Assembly (NCBI GenBank): GCA_016169945.1
Contig: JADLSH010000395.1
Coordinates: 2,086,501 to 2,150,500 of the forward strand
Direction: 5' to 3'
DNA from: Trachythela sp. YZ-2020
Lineage: Eukaryota; Cnidaria; Anthozoa; Malacalcyonacea; Clavulariidae
DNA length: 64,000 bases
Every line of letters starts with the position of its first letter. Positions within the stretch are counted from its first letter, which is position 1. The position numbers and the translations under genes were made by a program. Of the stretch, positions 45,604-58,300 are shown piece after piece. The notes beneath the pieces are model-generated. The model had not been told where the DNA came from. It saw only the letters and a list, made by a program, of their open reading frames with translations, and searched no databases.

Positions 45604-48600
45604 ATGTCAGAAAAAACATCAAACCAGAACAACGGGGAAGGAAGCGGCAATTTAGCTGCCCCACAAGATATATTACCGCTATTTTTTACCAGTAAAACAC
45701 AGCAAATATTTGGATGCATTGCTGATGAAGATGTGAGTGCGGAAAATCCGCACAAACGTATTCAAAAAGAGACTATTTTACAAGATTTTAAGGACAGAGC
45801 AGCAGTGTCTGATTTTCATCCTGCGAAAAAGATTGTTTTGGTAAGTGTATATTTTATTTTAGTTCAACCATGAAGTAACATTTATACAGTTGAAGAAGAA
45901 TATATTTAAACAAGAATATATACGTCCGTGAATCCAAAACGTTGCTTGCTTAAGTTCTCTATTAAAGAAATCAGAACCCTCTGCATGAGTTGCAGCTTGA
46001 AAAGCATGAACATGTATATGAACATGTATGTATATGAACAATATATTTGGTTTGTTGGATCAATTGAAGTTAATGACCCCGCCCCAAGGGAGTCGTATAT
46101 TTCAATGGCCTTTGGATTATACGACTCCCTCCCCCCCAAAAAATAGCTTTTTATCAAGATGGCATCGAACTTGTTTTCGCCGGCTCATTCTCGCCACATA
46201 AATTTGTCAAGTTACGCGGGCAACATGTCACGTCTTGTGCCTCTCGTTGTCTTTAATTTCACCTTGCTTCTATTCCAGTACACCTCGATATTCTGAGTAT
46301 GCACACCCGTCACTGGATCAAAGAAAAATAGTGAGTGGTTGACCGTTCGGTGCTCTAAGCCAGGGATATTGCAGACGCGATTTTATGCAGCCCACTCGTC
46401 AGAATACACTAGTGATCCCGGTCGGGTATAGATAAGGGAAACAGACACAAACACGAAAATACGTAAATTTAAAGATATAATACCGAAGATTTGTTATTGA
46501 AGTATGCAACCCCATGGTTGATCCGGTTTGTTTTGTTACTAATCAAATAAAAGTAATACACTATTTCATTCAAACAAATACATTTAAAGTACTGGTCCTC
46601 TTCACGTACACATTAAGAATTTATATATGGGAATCTTATGAGGTAGATGGGCATTTGACTAGTATTTTTTTAACCGCACTGTGGGGAATTTGATGATGGT
46701 TTTCACCCACACTGGGGAATTGACCAAAAATTTTAAAAGTGGGAGGCTTGCTGAGCATGTGGGGAAGTTAACTTGTTACGGAAACTTGTCAAGAAAATCT
46801 TGCTCGTTTGTAGGGAGCTTAATATGTTTGCCCAAAATTCTTGACCAATACTGGTAACTACCGATATATCGGCCAATAAGCCCTTATCGTATCAGTAAAT
46901 TTAATTTTTCATTATATATTGGCTCATCCCTACAAAGTAAGGTCAGAAATTATTACTGAATAGTATAAAGGACATGGGGTCCACAATAGGTTTTGCAGGA
47001 TCACCAGGATGGTTGGAGGATATGTATTTTGATTTACTTCGCCGCTGCTATCCACCGCTAATTATGTGTGGCTATGCAAGGGAATAAAATCACTCCAACA
47101 AAAGTGTATACTCGTTTGGATATATATATTTGTATAATTATATCAGTTTGCCATAACCTGTGATGATTTCTCACTACCGATGCTAGATCACAGCTCTTAT
47201 TTCTGTATGAGCAGCAGGTGATTGGCCCTGCCTCCATTGGACAAAACAACTGGTAAATTTGGCATGCTGCAAGGGAAACAAGCCTTTCCTGTCTTTCCTC
47301 TCCCAATTTTCTGATGAATTACTATTATTAAAGCTTTATTTAATTTTGTTTGTCTTTTAGTCAAAGATTTTACAACTCAGATTTTAGGATTTAATTTCTC
47401 TTGCATGCAACAAAAGGCATAATTTGCACACCATTTTTGAGGAGCGTGTCTAGATCGGATATCGCATCCTTTGCATGCTTATTGCTGCCGTAGGCAGCTC
47501 CCTATTCTTGACGCCAGAGTTCACTCGACCCAGTCTTTCGCGCGATATATATATATGTTTGCATGTTAAATCTCGATATTATTTGGGTTTAGAGGTTTGT
47601 CTGTCCGCAATTTCCGGGCAGAAAGTCGAGCTCAAGGAGAATTTTTAAAATGGGGGGAGAGGGCGAGAAAATATTGTATTGCGCGCAGCGCGCTGCAAAA
47701 TATACAAACATTTCCCGAAGAATACGTTCAATTCCTCAGGTGGGCTGTTGAAAGTCAGGAATTCTTCAGGGTTATAGAAAAACCCCTGTCCTCGATAGAG
47801 GGGGGGGGTTACGGATTTTAAATGGAATAGCTCATTGTGATAGAACCTGTGGAGCGTGTTGAGGCACAAAATATTATTGATCTGCCCATTGTGGCAGAGC
47901 CAGTTGTGGCACAAAGTAACATTGACTGCCTGTTGAGGCAGAAAATGAAAACCAAATTTGGTTGATAAATTATGTTATATTTACTTGAAAAAAATGGTTG
48001 TTACAAACTTACAAAATAATATGGATATATTACATCATCCGTAATGGGATGGAATCTGCGATATAAAGAATTAAATATTTCCAACATATGTCATGTGGAT
48101 CCCTGCTCACAGTTGTTTTGGAGAGATATACTATTATGTTGGTTTGCTGTATAATCATGTATTTTGACAATTCACTGGACAGTACAGATGAACACTGATG
48201 GAAGCTAAATGCTAAATAAATATGAAATGAAATATCTACAGATTGGGAACAAAGACTGTTGTGACATGTTTGTTTAGCATGTGTACTTCTTATATATTAT
48301 TATTTACAATAATCACAGTGTTGTAATCGCACTGTTGTAATCTCATCGTTTGGACAAGAAAATAAATCTATACATACAGTGTGCCATTAGCAATAGAAAT
48401 ACGTTCAATATTACTATTTGGTCGAGGGATTTTGCGTGCAGTTTGGGCATCAAGGCAGCACTTTCCTTGCGATAGTAACTACTAGTTTTAATAGTATGAC
48501 TCATCGCTAAACCATGCGTGTTGACAGCTGAGCCGATAATAAATCAGATTAAATTTATTCTGATGCGTGGGTATTGCGTGCACTACGCACGGGGTGATAC

Positions 48601-50035
48601 TAAATTCATAACATCGTCATCTTGTGCTGCGAAAGACCAGGTGCGATACGTTCTTCAATTAAAAGTAAACTTTCAATGGCCGCAAGAAGTTTAGTGTGGA
48701 ACTTTTTTAAGAACACGGAAGAAGCGCAGGATGGTTCTGTATGTCAAATATGTATGCGGACCGTTGTTTTCACTTTTCAAGATGGCGGACAAAAAACCCG
48801 ATTTTATCGGGTTTTTTCCGTCGGTTTTCGGTTTCGGTTTTTTTTGAAAACCGCACTAGCCTACTAAGCAGGGTAACATTTGACTGTTGCCTGAAGTCAA
48901 CAATAAGACAAATTATAGTGTGTAAATGTGCCTCTTGGAGTTTGTATGAGAAATATATTTACAGACAAAGGAGTACACAGGGGGGGGGGGGTGTCAAGTC
49001 CAAAAAGAGAGACTTGGTGTGATAGCTGTGAGCTTTAAATTTGGTGTTGAAATCTAGACTAGAAATAAGTCATTTCAAAACCCAAGTGATACCCAAATGA
49101 TTTTTGGATTCAGGGTTATTCCTGTATTATAAGTATTTTTTTGGCATTTTCACTCGATGGGAGTTGAAGGTTGTTTGTTGATGGAATTATGAGTGATAAA
49201 TATATACAACTTTGAAACCTTACTGGGAACGGCTGTGGAAAATGCAACTCTAAGGTCCTCCGGCAGGAATCATACCTGCGCCCCTGCGATTCTGATGCAG
49301 TGCTCTGACCACTGAACTCTGTAGCTAAATGGTCAGAGCACTGCATCGGAATCGCAGGGGCACAGGTTCGATTCCTGCCGGAGGACCCAAGAGTTGCATT
49401 TTTTGCAGCCGTTCCCGGTAAGGTTTCAAAGTTGTATATATTTATCACTTGTAATTCCATCAACAAACCACCTTCAACTTTATTCCTGACACTGCCAGTA
49501 CTGATAAATAATTATTAGCATGAAAAATATGTAGTCTATCTGCCAGCCTGACAGGGTGCAATTTGCCAACCTGATTGCTGCCATATCTCATGTTAGACTA
49601 CTGTTAGTACAGCAAAAATGTGCTGACCTGCAATTATACTTTTCTGATGCGAATTTAGTATAAAAGTGAAAAGCAGATGGAGAAATATTCTTCGTTAGGT
49701 TCTGGTTTATAGATATAAATGTTCGCATTAGTACTACTGGACATTATTAATACTAATTCAGAGGAGCGTACACTACTTAATAAATATGCTGATACTTACT
49801 TTAGTATTACAGTAACTATGAATGAATGAAATACATCTGGAACTAATTTCATTCACATACTGCATGCATGAACTGGATCTAATTGACTATACGTTTTTCA
49901 ATTTTGCATATATTTTCATTCATCTTTTAGGATTACCCTGGTGAAGAATTGCTAGTTGTGTATGATGCAGATTTCAGATATGGACAAAACTTTTATCTCT
50001 GTACCACAGAAGAATGTAAAGAAAGGCTTTTACAT
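45604..50035 (+). CDS. DNAI3: axonemal dynein intermediate chain DNAI3/WDR63, first two coding exons
   Basis: Exon 1 is 45604-45840 (79 codons, start ATG, donor GTAAGT). Exon 2 is 49931-50035 (35 codons, acceptor TTTTAG, donor GTGAGT). Both borders are phase 0. The protein reads PLFFTSKTQQIFGC, DRAAVSDFHPAKKIVL, then DYPGEELLVVYDADF and GQNFYLCTTEE, matching the N-terminus of DNAI3/WDR63, an inner-arm dynein intermediate chain of motile cilia (family knowledge). The full protein is near 900 residues with C-terminal WD40 repeats; those exons are not in the window. Intron 1 is 4.09 kb. No third exon is visible between 50036 and the satellite at 51520, so the satellite presumably lies in intron 2. 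Confidence 0.85.
48676..48790 (+). pseudogene. zf-BED (hAT/ZBED transposase) N-terminal relic
   Basis: MAARSLVWNFFKN followed by SVCQICMRTV gives the V-W-x-x-F aromatic start and the first C-x-x-C of a BED zinc finger, the usual N-terminus of hAT transposases. The distal H/C part is missing and the frame runs into GGTTTTTTCCGTCGG-type repeat. A short dead fragment in a DNAI3 intron. Confidence 0.45.
49162..49480. repeat. tRNA-like palindrome
   Basis: About 319 bp folding on itself around about 49320. The right arm carries a tRNA-like stretch with an A box (TAGCTAAATGG, 49322-49332) and an exact B box (GGTTCGATTCC, 49365-49375). The left arm is a diverged inverse copy whose B box is altered (GGTATGATTCC). 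Not a functional tRNA as far as I can see: the 5' acceptor half is missing. Best read as an inverted pair of tRNA-derived SINE-like units. Confidence 0.6.
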
Positions 50036-50611
50036 GTGAGTAGTTGCGTTAAAATTTATGACTTTGATAAATTGAATTTAATGCCTAACGGGAAAATATT
50101 TGGTATGAATATCACGTAACTATGAAATTAGTGTTGTACAGTAACATTAGTGACGTAACATCTGGGAGGAGGCGGGAGGCTGGTGGAATTTAGTGTGCCA
50201 TCTTAAATCTTTAGCATGGCCCACCGTTTCATGCTAAACTTTTTCCCAGTGGCCCAACCCTAAATCATGATATTTTTCAGATAACCACCCCTCCACCTTC
50301 CCTCCTAAAAATTCCAAAGTAACCTTTAATACTGTTAATAATATATTTTCAAGTTATATCTATAAAAAGATAGAAACAAGGTGTTGTAAATATCTTGGTA
50401 AAGATGTATCAGGATTTATTTAACCAGCAGTTGCAAGGCTGCAGAGCCCAATTGCATGCTCCCCCGGAAAAGTTGAATTTTAGTCACCCAGAATGCCCAT
50501 TTCGTGCGCTGTCAGGGTGACATTCTTGCAAACTGAACAACAAAACATTGTATCGTTTTTTCGTGCCTCCCCCCCCTTGCCAATATATTTTCGCGTGGCC
50601 CACCCTTTTAA
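50036..50611. other. DNAI3 downstream intron sequence
   Basis: No exon or RNA gene seen. GGCCCACC words at about 50215 and 50596 and homopolymer C runs. Confidence 0.4.
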
Positions 50612-50867
50612 AGGTCATGTTACACGAGGCAATTTTTGCTGCAACTTTCAACGCCATTTCGGACATGAATCTCGTTTTACTTTGCCGATATTTTTCTTAC
50701 TAAACATGCCCAGAAGGCAACAAAGAAATGAATGAGAATGATAATATCGATGAAGTGAAACGCAGGCCATGTTCACTGTTTTCCTGTGTGTACATTTCTA
50801 CATAACGTGGCTCTGTGCAGAAATTGCGTTGCAAGTTGCGGTAAAAATTGCCCCGTGTAACATGGCC
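50612..50867. mobile_element. TTAA-flanked MITE
   Basis: 256 bp; left end AGGTCATGTTACACGAGGCA and right end complementary (TTGCCCCGTGTAACATGGCC); TTAA on both sides (50608-50611 and 50868-50871). Same target preference as the MITE at 39492 but different termini. Non-coding. Confidence 0.75.
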
Positions 50868-50871
50868 TTAA

Positions 50872-51519
50872 AGCCATTTTTGGATGGCCAACCACTGACC
50901 TATACTATACCTGGGCTGAGTGCTCAAGGTAAAAAAGTGTCCTCACCGTTGCTAACGTCATATAGGTCCTCGCGTCAATGATAATTACCGCATACCAATA
51001 TTTCCTAATGTTGTTTGTGCACGCGGGCGAATTGTGTTTTTGAAAAGACAAAGTTTGTTTTTAAAATTTTTATCAATTCTTTGTTGTATTATTCTGCGGT
51101 TGACATGAAAATGTTTTGCCCACAATCTTTCCTGATATTATACTGAGTCAAAGACTGTGTTTTTGTGAAGTTTTCTATTTGAGATATTTTTCTAAACGTG
51201 TACGGCTTTAATTGACAGTTAAAAACATACTTGACAGACCGCCAATTTCTTAAAAATCGCATTTAATGATTTCGCAGAAAACTGACTGAATGATTTCGCA
51301 GGAATTTCTCGCCTCAAAAACACAAAATTAACAATTTTTTGACTCTGAAATATGTCAATATATAGAAAACGAGCCTTTATCAACGCATTTCCATGTCAGC
51401 GAATTTGTGATCAGGACACCGAGCTCCTTTCAAAATAGATTGCGTGCTCACTCCATTTAGTATAGGTCAGTGTGGCCAACCCCCTAATTCCACTAGCCCC
51501 TCCCTAGGAAATAATATTG
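50872..51519. other. no gene seen
   Basis: About 650 bp of AT-rich sequence leading to the satellite. No exon of DNAI3 could be recognised. Confidence 0.4.
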
Positions 51520-53873
51520 ACGTAACCACCAAATTAGTGGCGTAAAGTGAAAGTAATGACAAAACAATGAGATTAGAGACCTAACAAAGAAATTTGTGAC
51601 CTAGCAAAGCAATGAAATTATTTATGTAACAACGAAATTAGTGAGGTAACAATGAAATTAGTGATGTAAAAGTAAATTAATGAGGTAACAAGAAAAGTAG
51701 TGACGTAACAATGAAATTAGTGGCGTAACAATGAAATTAGTGGCGTAGCAATTAAATTAGTGACGTAACAATGAAATTAGTGACGTAACAAAGAAATTAG
51801 TGACGTAACAATGAAATTAGTGACGTAACAATGAAATTAGTGGCGTAGCAATGAAATTAGTGGCGTAACAAGGAAATTAGTGACGTAACAATGAAATTAG
51901 TGACGTAACAATGAAATTAGTGACGTAACAATGAAATTAGTGGCGTAACAAGGAAATTAGTGACGTAACAATGAAATTAGTGGTGTAATAAAATAAATTA
52001 GTGACGTAACAATGAAATTACTGACGTAACAATGAAATTAGTGACGTAACAATGAAATTAGTGGCGTAACAATGAAATTAGTGGCGTAACAATGAAATTA
52101 GTGGCGTAACAATGAAATTAGTTGTGTGAAAATTAAATTAGTGATGTAACAATGAAATTAGCGACGTAACAATTAAATTGGTGACGTGGCAATGAAATTA
52201 GTGATGTAACAATGAAATTAGTGACGTAACAATCAAATTGTTGGCATGGCAATGAAATTAGTTATGTAACAATGAAATTAGTGACTTAACAATGAGATTA
52301 GAGACCTAACAAAGAAATTTGTGACCTAGCAAAGCAATGAAATTATTTATGTAACAACGAAATTAGTGAGGTAACAATGAAATTAGTGATGTAAAAGTAA
52401 ATTAATGAGGTAACAAGAAAAGTAGTGACGTAACAATGAAATTAGTGGCGTAACAATGAAATTAGTGGCGTAGCAATTAAATTAGTGACGTACCAATGAA
52501 ATTAGTGACGTAACAAAGAAATTAGTGACGTAACAATGAAATTAGTGACGTAACAATGAAATTAGTGGCGTAGCAATGAAATTAGTAGCGTAACAAGGAA
52601 ATTAGTGACGTAACAATGAAATTAGTGACGTAACAATGAAATTAGTGACGTAACAATGAAATTAGTGGCGTAACAAGGAAATTAGTGACGTAACAATGAA
52701 ATTAGTGGTGTAATAAAATAAATTAGTGACGTAACAATGAAATTACTGACGTAACAATAAAATTAGTGACGTAACAATGAAATTAGTGGCGTAACAATGA
52801 AATTAGTGGCGTAACAATGAAATTAGTTGTGTGAAAATTAAATTAGTGATGTAACAATGAAATTAGCGACGTAACAATTAAATTGGTGACGTGGCAATGA
52901 AATTAGTGATGTAACAATGAAATTAGTGACGTAACAATCAAATTGTTGGCATGGCAATGAAATTAGTTATGTAACAATGAAATTAGTGAGGTAACAATGA
53001 AATTAGTGATGTAAAAAGTAAATTGATGAGGTAACAAGAAAAGTAGTGACGTAACCATGAAATTAGTGACGTAAGAATTAAATTAGTGGCGTAACAATGA
53101 AATTAGTGACGTAAAAATTAAATTAGTGACGTAACAATGAAATTAGTGGCTTAACAATGAAATTAGTGGCGTAGCAATGAAATTAGTGACGTAGCAAGGA
53201 AATTAGTGACGTAACAATGAAATTAGTGGCTTAACAATGAAATTAGTGACGTAACAATGAAATTAGTTGTGTGACAATGAAATTATTGACGTAAGAAAGA
53301 AATGAGTGACTTAACAATGAAATTAGTGACATAACAATGAAATTAGTGACGTAACAGTGAAATTAGCGATGTAATAATGAAATTAGGACGTAACAATGAA
53401 ATTGGTGATGTGGCAATGAAATTAGTGATGTAACAATGAAATTAGTGACGTAACGATGAAATAGGTTATGTGGAAATGAAATTAGTGATGTAATAATGAA
53501 ATTAGGACGTAACAGTGAAATTGATGACCTGACAATGAAATTAGCGACGTAACAATGAAATTAGTGACGTAACAATGAAATTAGTGGTGTGAAAATTAAA
53601 TTAGTGATGTAACAATGAAATTAGTGACGTAACAATGAAATTGGTGACTTGGCAATGAAATTAGTGACGTAACAATCAAATTGTTGGCATGGCAATGAAA
53701 TTAGTTATGTAACAATGAAATTAGTGACGTAACAATGAAATTAGTGACGTAACAATGAAATTAGTGACGTAACAATGAAATTATGACGTAACAATGAAAT
53801 TAGTGGCGTAACAATGAAATTGGTGGCGTAAGAAAGAAATTAATGACGTAACAATTAAATTAGTGATGTAACA
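51520..53873 (+). repeat. 20-bp satellite, first block
   Basis: Tandem units of GTGACGTAACAATGAAATTA and variants (GGCGTAAC, GATGTAAC, GACATAAC, GTGACGTGGC), roughly 115 in a row. A higher-order repeat is visible: the GATTAGAGACCTAACAAAG block recurs at 51571 and 52294 (723 bp apart). No coding potential. Confidence 0.97.
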
Positions 53874-54962
53874 CGCAAGCAACGTGTGACTGTGCTAGGA
53901 GCTACATCCTCCGCGAGACATGTCCTATCAGGAGTTCCACAGGGTTCAATATTAGGTCCCATACTGTTTCTGCTGTACGCGAACGACCTGCCGGATGTAG
54001 TAGAGCACTCCAAGATCGCCTCCTTCGCCGATGACACGAAACTATTTAAGAAAATTGATTCAACTTCCGATGCTATCTCCTTACAAAGTGACCTGAGTAG
54101 TTTGGAGAACTGGTCATCATCTTCAGGCCTTGTCTTCAACCAAGACAAATGTAAATGTCAGCGTGTAACAAGGAAAAAGAATCCTATCAAACACGAGTAC
54201 AAGATCAATAGCAAATCCCTGGTGGTCACCGAAAAAGAAAAAGATTTAGGCATATGGATCACGGACACGTTAAACTGGTCTTACCATACCCACGATCGCT
54301 GTGCAAAGGCAAACAAGATGCTTGGTTTCCTGCGTAGGGCTGCGACGGAAATTACAGATGTTAAGATACGCCGCACACTGTACCTGTCCATTGTTCGCTC
54401 AACGCTAGGTTATGCCACTCAAGTCTGGTCACCACAATCGATCGACTTAATTACGAGGACAGAGCGCATCCAACGACGAGCTACAAAGTTCATTTTGAAG
54501 TTACCTTTCGTGTGCGCAGAAACGTACAAAGACAGACTGATCTCCTTAGACTTACTACCAATCACCTACTGGCACGAGTACCTTGACATTATGTTTTTCT
54601 TTAAAGCTATAAACAACATTATAACTGTCTCGAATGAAGTCCTTCCGCAGCCAATTATCCCATCAAGGCTCACTAGAACCTCGGCTGACACCAACGTGCT
54701 CTCTTTCCGTCCTCGCAAATGTAAAACGCTGACATACCAACGCTCTTTCTTCATCAGAGTAATAAGAACTTACAACTCTCTGCCAGAAGGTCTAAGGCAA
54801 AAGGATCTATCGCTGGTACGATTTAGAACATTGTTGCTGGACTACTATCACAACGCTGCCAAGACATTTTATGATGTGGACGACGCCAGAACGTGGAGAA
54901 CAGTCTGCTTGAAATGCAACATATCACGCAGACTCATGCAGCCATTAACGTGCTGCTATTAG
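53874..54962 (+). pseudogene. LINE reverse transcriptase C-terminal part
   Basis: 362 codons open without a break: SGVPQGSILGPILFLLYAND, the catalytic FADDTKLF, the thumb region with KDLGIWITDTLNW, RIQRRATKFIL and the conserved ending FFIRVIRTYNSLPEGLR. The endonuclease and the fingers of the reverse transcriptase are missing (5' truncation), so it cannot retrotranspose, but the open frame suggests recent insertion. It belongs to the Jockey/CR1-like group, and is distinct from the LINE at 16296-20890 (FADD against FVDD, different tail). Confidence 0.88.
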
Positions 54963-55374
54963 TACATGTACATTATTTAGTTATGTGTTTTCTATATTCA
55001 AGGGCCCACAGTAATTGGTTTTAAACTGTTGTGGTGTCCCCGCCTTTTTGTTGTTGTTACCTTCTTGTTCAACCTTGAAACGTGGAGGCCTGGCGCTTTT
55101 GCTGTGTTTCGATCAGTATTGTCTAGCTCTAGGCCAAGCTTTTAAGCAATTTTCCGTATTTTCCAATATTGTGCTCATCAATTTCAAACTATTTTAAAAT
55201 GAAGATATATGATTGTAAAATTTAAAACGTCCTAGTTTTAACGGTCAAGGGTGCATGTCAAGGGGGCGTTAAAGTTTGCGCGTTTTGGGGTTGAACAGGA
55301 ATGGTTTGTGTTTTACGTGTTGATTGTTAAGTAATTATAGGCGAAGCTAAATAAATAAATAAATAAATAAATAA
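53874..55374 (+). mobile_element. 5'-truncated LINE inserted in the satellite
   Basis: About 1.5 kb beginning within reverse transcriptase and ending in an (AAAT)n tail at 55349-55374. The satellite unit is cut at GATGTAACA and resumes with ATGAAATTA, so the insertion is clean. Frame analysis is given in the next entry; the 3' UTR is 54963-55348. Confidence 0.88.
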
Positions 55375-58300
55375 ACAATGAAATTATTGACGTAAGAGAG
55401 AAATTAGTGACGTAACAATGAAATTAGTCGCGTAACAATGAAATTGGTGACGTAGCAATGAAATTAGTTGTGTGACAATGAAATTATTGACGTAAGAAAG
55501 AAATTAGTGACGTAAAACAATGAAATTAGTGACATAACAATGAAATTAGCGATGTAACAATGAAATTAGTGACGTAGCAATGAAATTGGTGATGTGGCAA
55601 TGAAATTAGTGACGTAACAATGAAATTAGTGATGTAACAATGAAATTTGTGACGTAACAATGAAATTATGACGTAACAATGAAATTAGTGGCGTAACAAT
55701 GAAATTAGTGGCGTAGCAATGAAATTAGTGGCGTAACAAGGAAATTAGTGACGTAACAATGAAATTAGTGACGTAACAATGAAATTAGTGACGTAACAAT
55801 GAAATTAGTGGCGTAACAATGAAATTAGTGGCGTAACAATGAAATTAGTGGCGTAACAATGAAATTAGTGGCGTAGCAATGAAATTAGTGGCGTAACCAG
55901 GAAATTAGTGACCTAACAATGAAATTAGTGGCGTAGCAATGAAATTAGTGGCGTAACAAGGAAATTAGTGACGTAACAATGAAATTAGTGACGTAACAAT
56001 GAAATTAGTGGCGTAACAAGGAAATTAGTGACGTAACAATGAAATTAGTGGTGTAATAAAATAAATTAGTGACGTAACAATGAAATTACTGACGTAACAA
56101 TGAAATTAGTGACATAACAATGAAATTAGTGACGTAACAATGAAATTGGTGACGTGGCAATGAAATTAGTCATGTAACAATGAAATTAGTGACGTAACAA
56201 TCAAATTGTTGGCATGGCAATGAAATTAGTGAGGTAACAATGAAATTAGTGATGTCAAAAGTAAACTGATGAGGTAACAAGAAAGGTTGTGACGTAACAA
56301 TGAAATTAGTGACGTAAAAATTAAATTAGTGACGTAACAATGAAATTAGTGACGTAACAATGAAATTAGTGGCGTAACAATGAAATTAGTGGCGTAGCAA
56401 TGAAATTAGTGGCGTAACAATGAAATTAGTGGCGTAACAATGAAATTAGTGGCGTAGCAATGAAATTAGTGGCGTAACAAGGAAATTAGTGACGTAACAA
56501 GGAAATTAGTGGTGTAATAAAATAAATTAGTGACGTAACAATGAAATTACTGACGTAACAATGAAATTAGTGGCGTAACAATGAAATTAGTGACGTAACA
56601 ATGAAATTGGTGACGTGGCAATGAAATTAGTGATGTAAGAATGAAATTGGTGACGTAACAATGAAATTAGTGGCGTAACAAGGAAATTAGTGACGTAACA
56701 ATGAAATTAGTGGTGTAATAAAATAAATTAGTGACGTAACAATGAAATTACTGACGTAACAATGAAATTAGTGACGTAACAATGAAAGTAATTGTGTAAC
56801 AATGAAATTGTTGGCATGGCAATGAAATTAGTGATGTAACAATGAAATTAGTGACGTAACAATGAAATTAGTGATGTAAAAATTAAATTAATGAGGTAAC
56901 AATGAAAGTAGTGACGTTACAATGAAATTAGTGATGTAAAAATTAAATTAGTTGTGTGACAATGAAATTATTGACGTAAGAAAGAAATTAATGACGTAAC
57001 AATGAAATTAGTGACGTAACAATGAAATTAGTGACGTAACAATGAAATTGGTGACGTGGCAATGAAATTGGTGACGTAACAATGAAATTGGTGACGTGGC
57101 AATGAAATTAGTGATGTAAGAATGAAATTAGTGACGTAACAATGAAATTGTTGGCATGGCAATGAAATTAGTGATGTAACAATGAAATTAGTGACGTAAC
57201 AATGAAATTAGTGATGTAAAAATTAAATTAATGAGGTAAGAATGAAAGTAGTGACGTAACAATGAAATTAGTGACGTAAGAATTAAATTAGTGGCGTAAC
57301 AATGAAATTAGTGACGTAACAATGAAATTGATGTGGCAATAAAATTAGTGACGTAACAATGAAATGGGCGACGTAACAATGAAATGAGTGACGTAACAAT
57401 GAAATTAGTGACGTAACAATGAAATTAGTGACATAACAATGAAATTAGTGACATAACAATGAAATTAGTGGCGTAACAATGAAATTAGTGACGTGGCAAT
57501 GAAATTAGTATGTAACAATGAAGTTAGTGGCATAACAATGAAATATAGTGGCGTAAAAATGGAATTAGTGACATAACAATGAAAGTAGTGACGTGACAAT
57601 GCAATTAGTGACGTAACAATGAAATTAGTGACGTAACAATGAAAGTAATTGTGTAACAATGAAATTGTTGGCATGGCAATGAAATTAGTGATGTAACAAT
57701 GAAATTAGTGACCTAACAATGAAATTAGTGATGTACAAATTAAATTAATGAGGTAACAATGAAAGTAGTGACGTTACAATGAAATTAGTGATGTAACAAT
57801 GAAATTAGTTGTGTGACAATGAAATTATTGACGTAAGAAAGAAATTAATGACGTAACAATGAAATTAGTGACGTAACAATGAAATTAGTGACGTAACAAT
57901 GAAATTGGTGACGTGGCAATGAAATTGGTGACGTAACAATGAAATTGGTGACGTGGCAATGAAATTAGTGATGTAAGAATGAAATTAGTGATGTAAGAAT
58001 GAAATTAGTGACGTAACAATGAAATTGTTGGCATGGCAATGAAATTAGTGATGTAACAATGAAATTAGTGACGTAACAATGAAATTAGTGATGTAAAAAT
58101 TAAATTAATGAGGTAAGAATGAAAGTAGTGACGTAACAATGAAATTAGTGACGTAAGAATTAAATTAGTGGCGTAACAATGAAATTAGTGACGTAACAAT
58201 GAAATTGATGATGTGGCAATAAAATTAGTGACGTAACAATGAAATGGGCGACGTAACAATGAAATGAGTGACGTAACAATGAAATTAGTGACGTAACAAT

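Larger units (their letters stand above)
45841..49930 (+). other. DNAI3 intron 1
   Basis: 4.09 kb. It holds a short hairpin at 46088-46129 (GGGAGTCGTAT and its inverse), a BED-finger relic (48676-48790) and the tRNA-like palindrome (49162-49480). At about 47825-47945 there are GTGGCAGA/GAGGCACAAA-type short repeats. Otherwise no gene seen. Confidence 0.7.

Noticed and set aside
49322..49387. Functional tRNA gene
   Set aside because: A and B boxes are present but a matching 5' acceptor stem is not found; called tRNA-like repeat instead.
50493..50981. Frames at 50493-50735 and 50769-50981 as DNAI3 exons
   Set aside because: They overlap the TTAA MITE and match no part of DNAI3 that I know.
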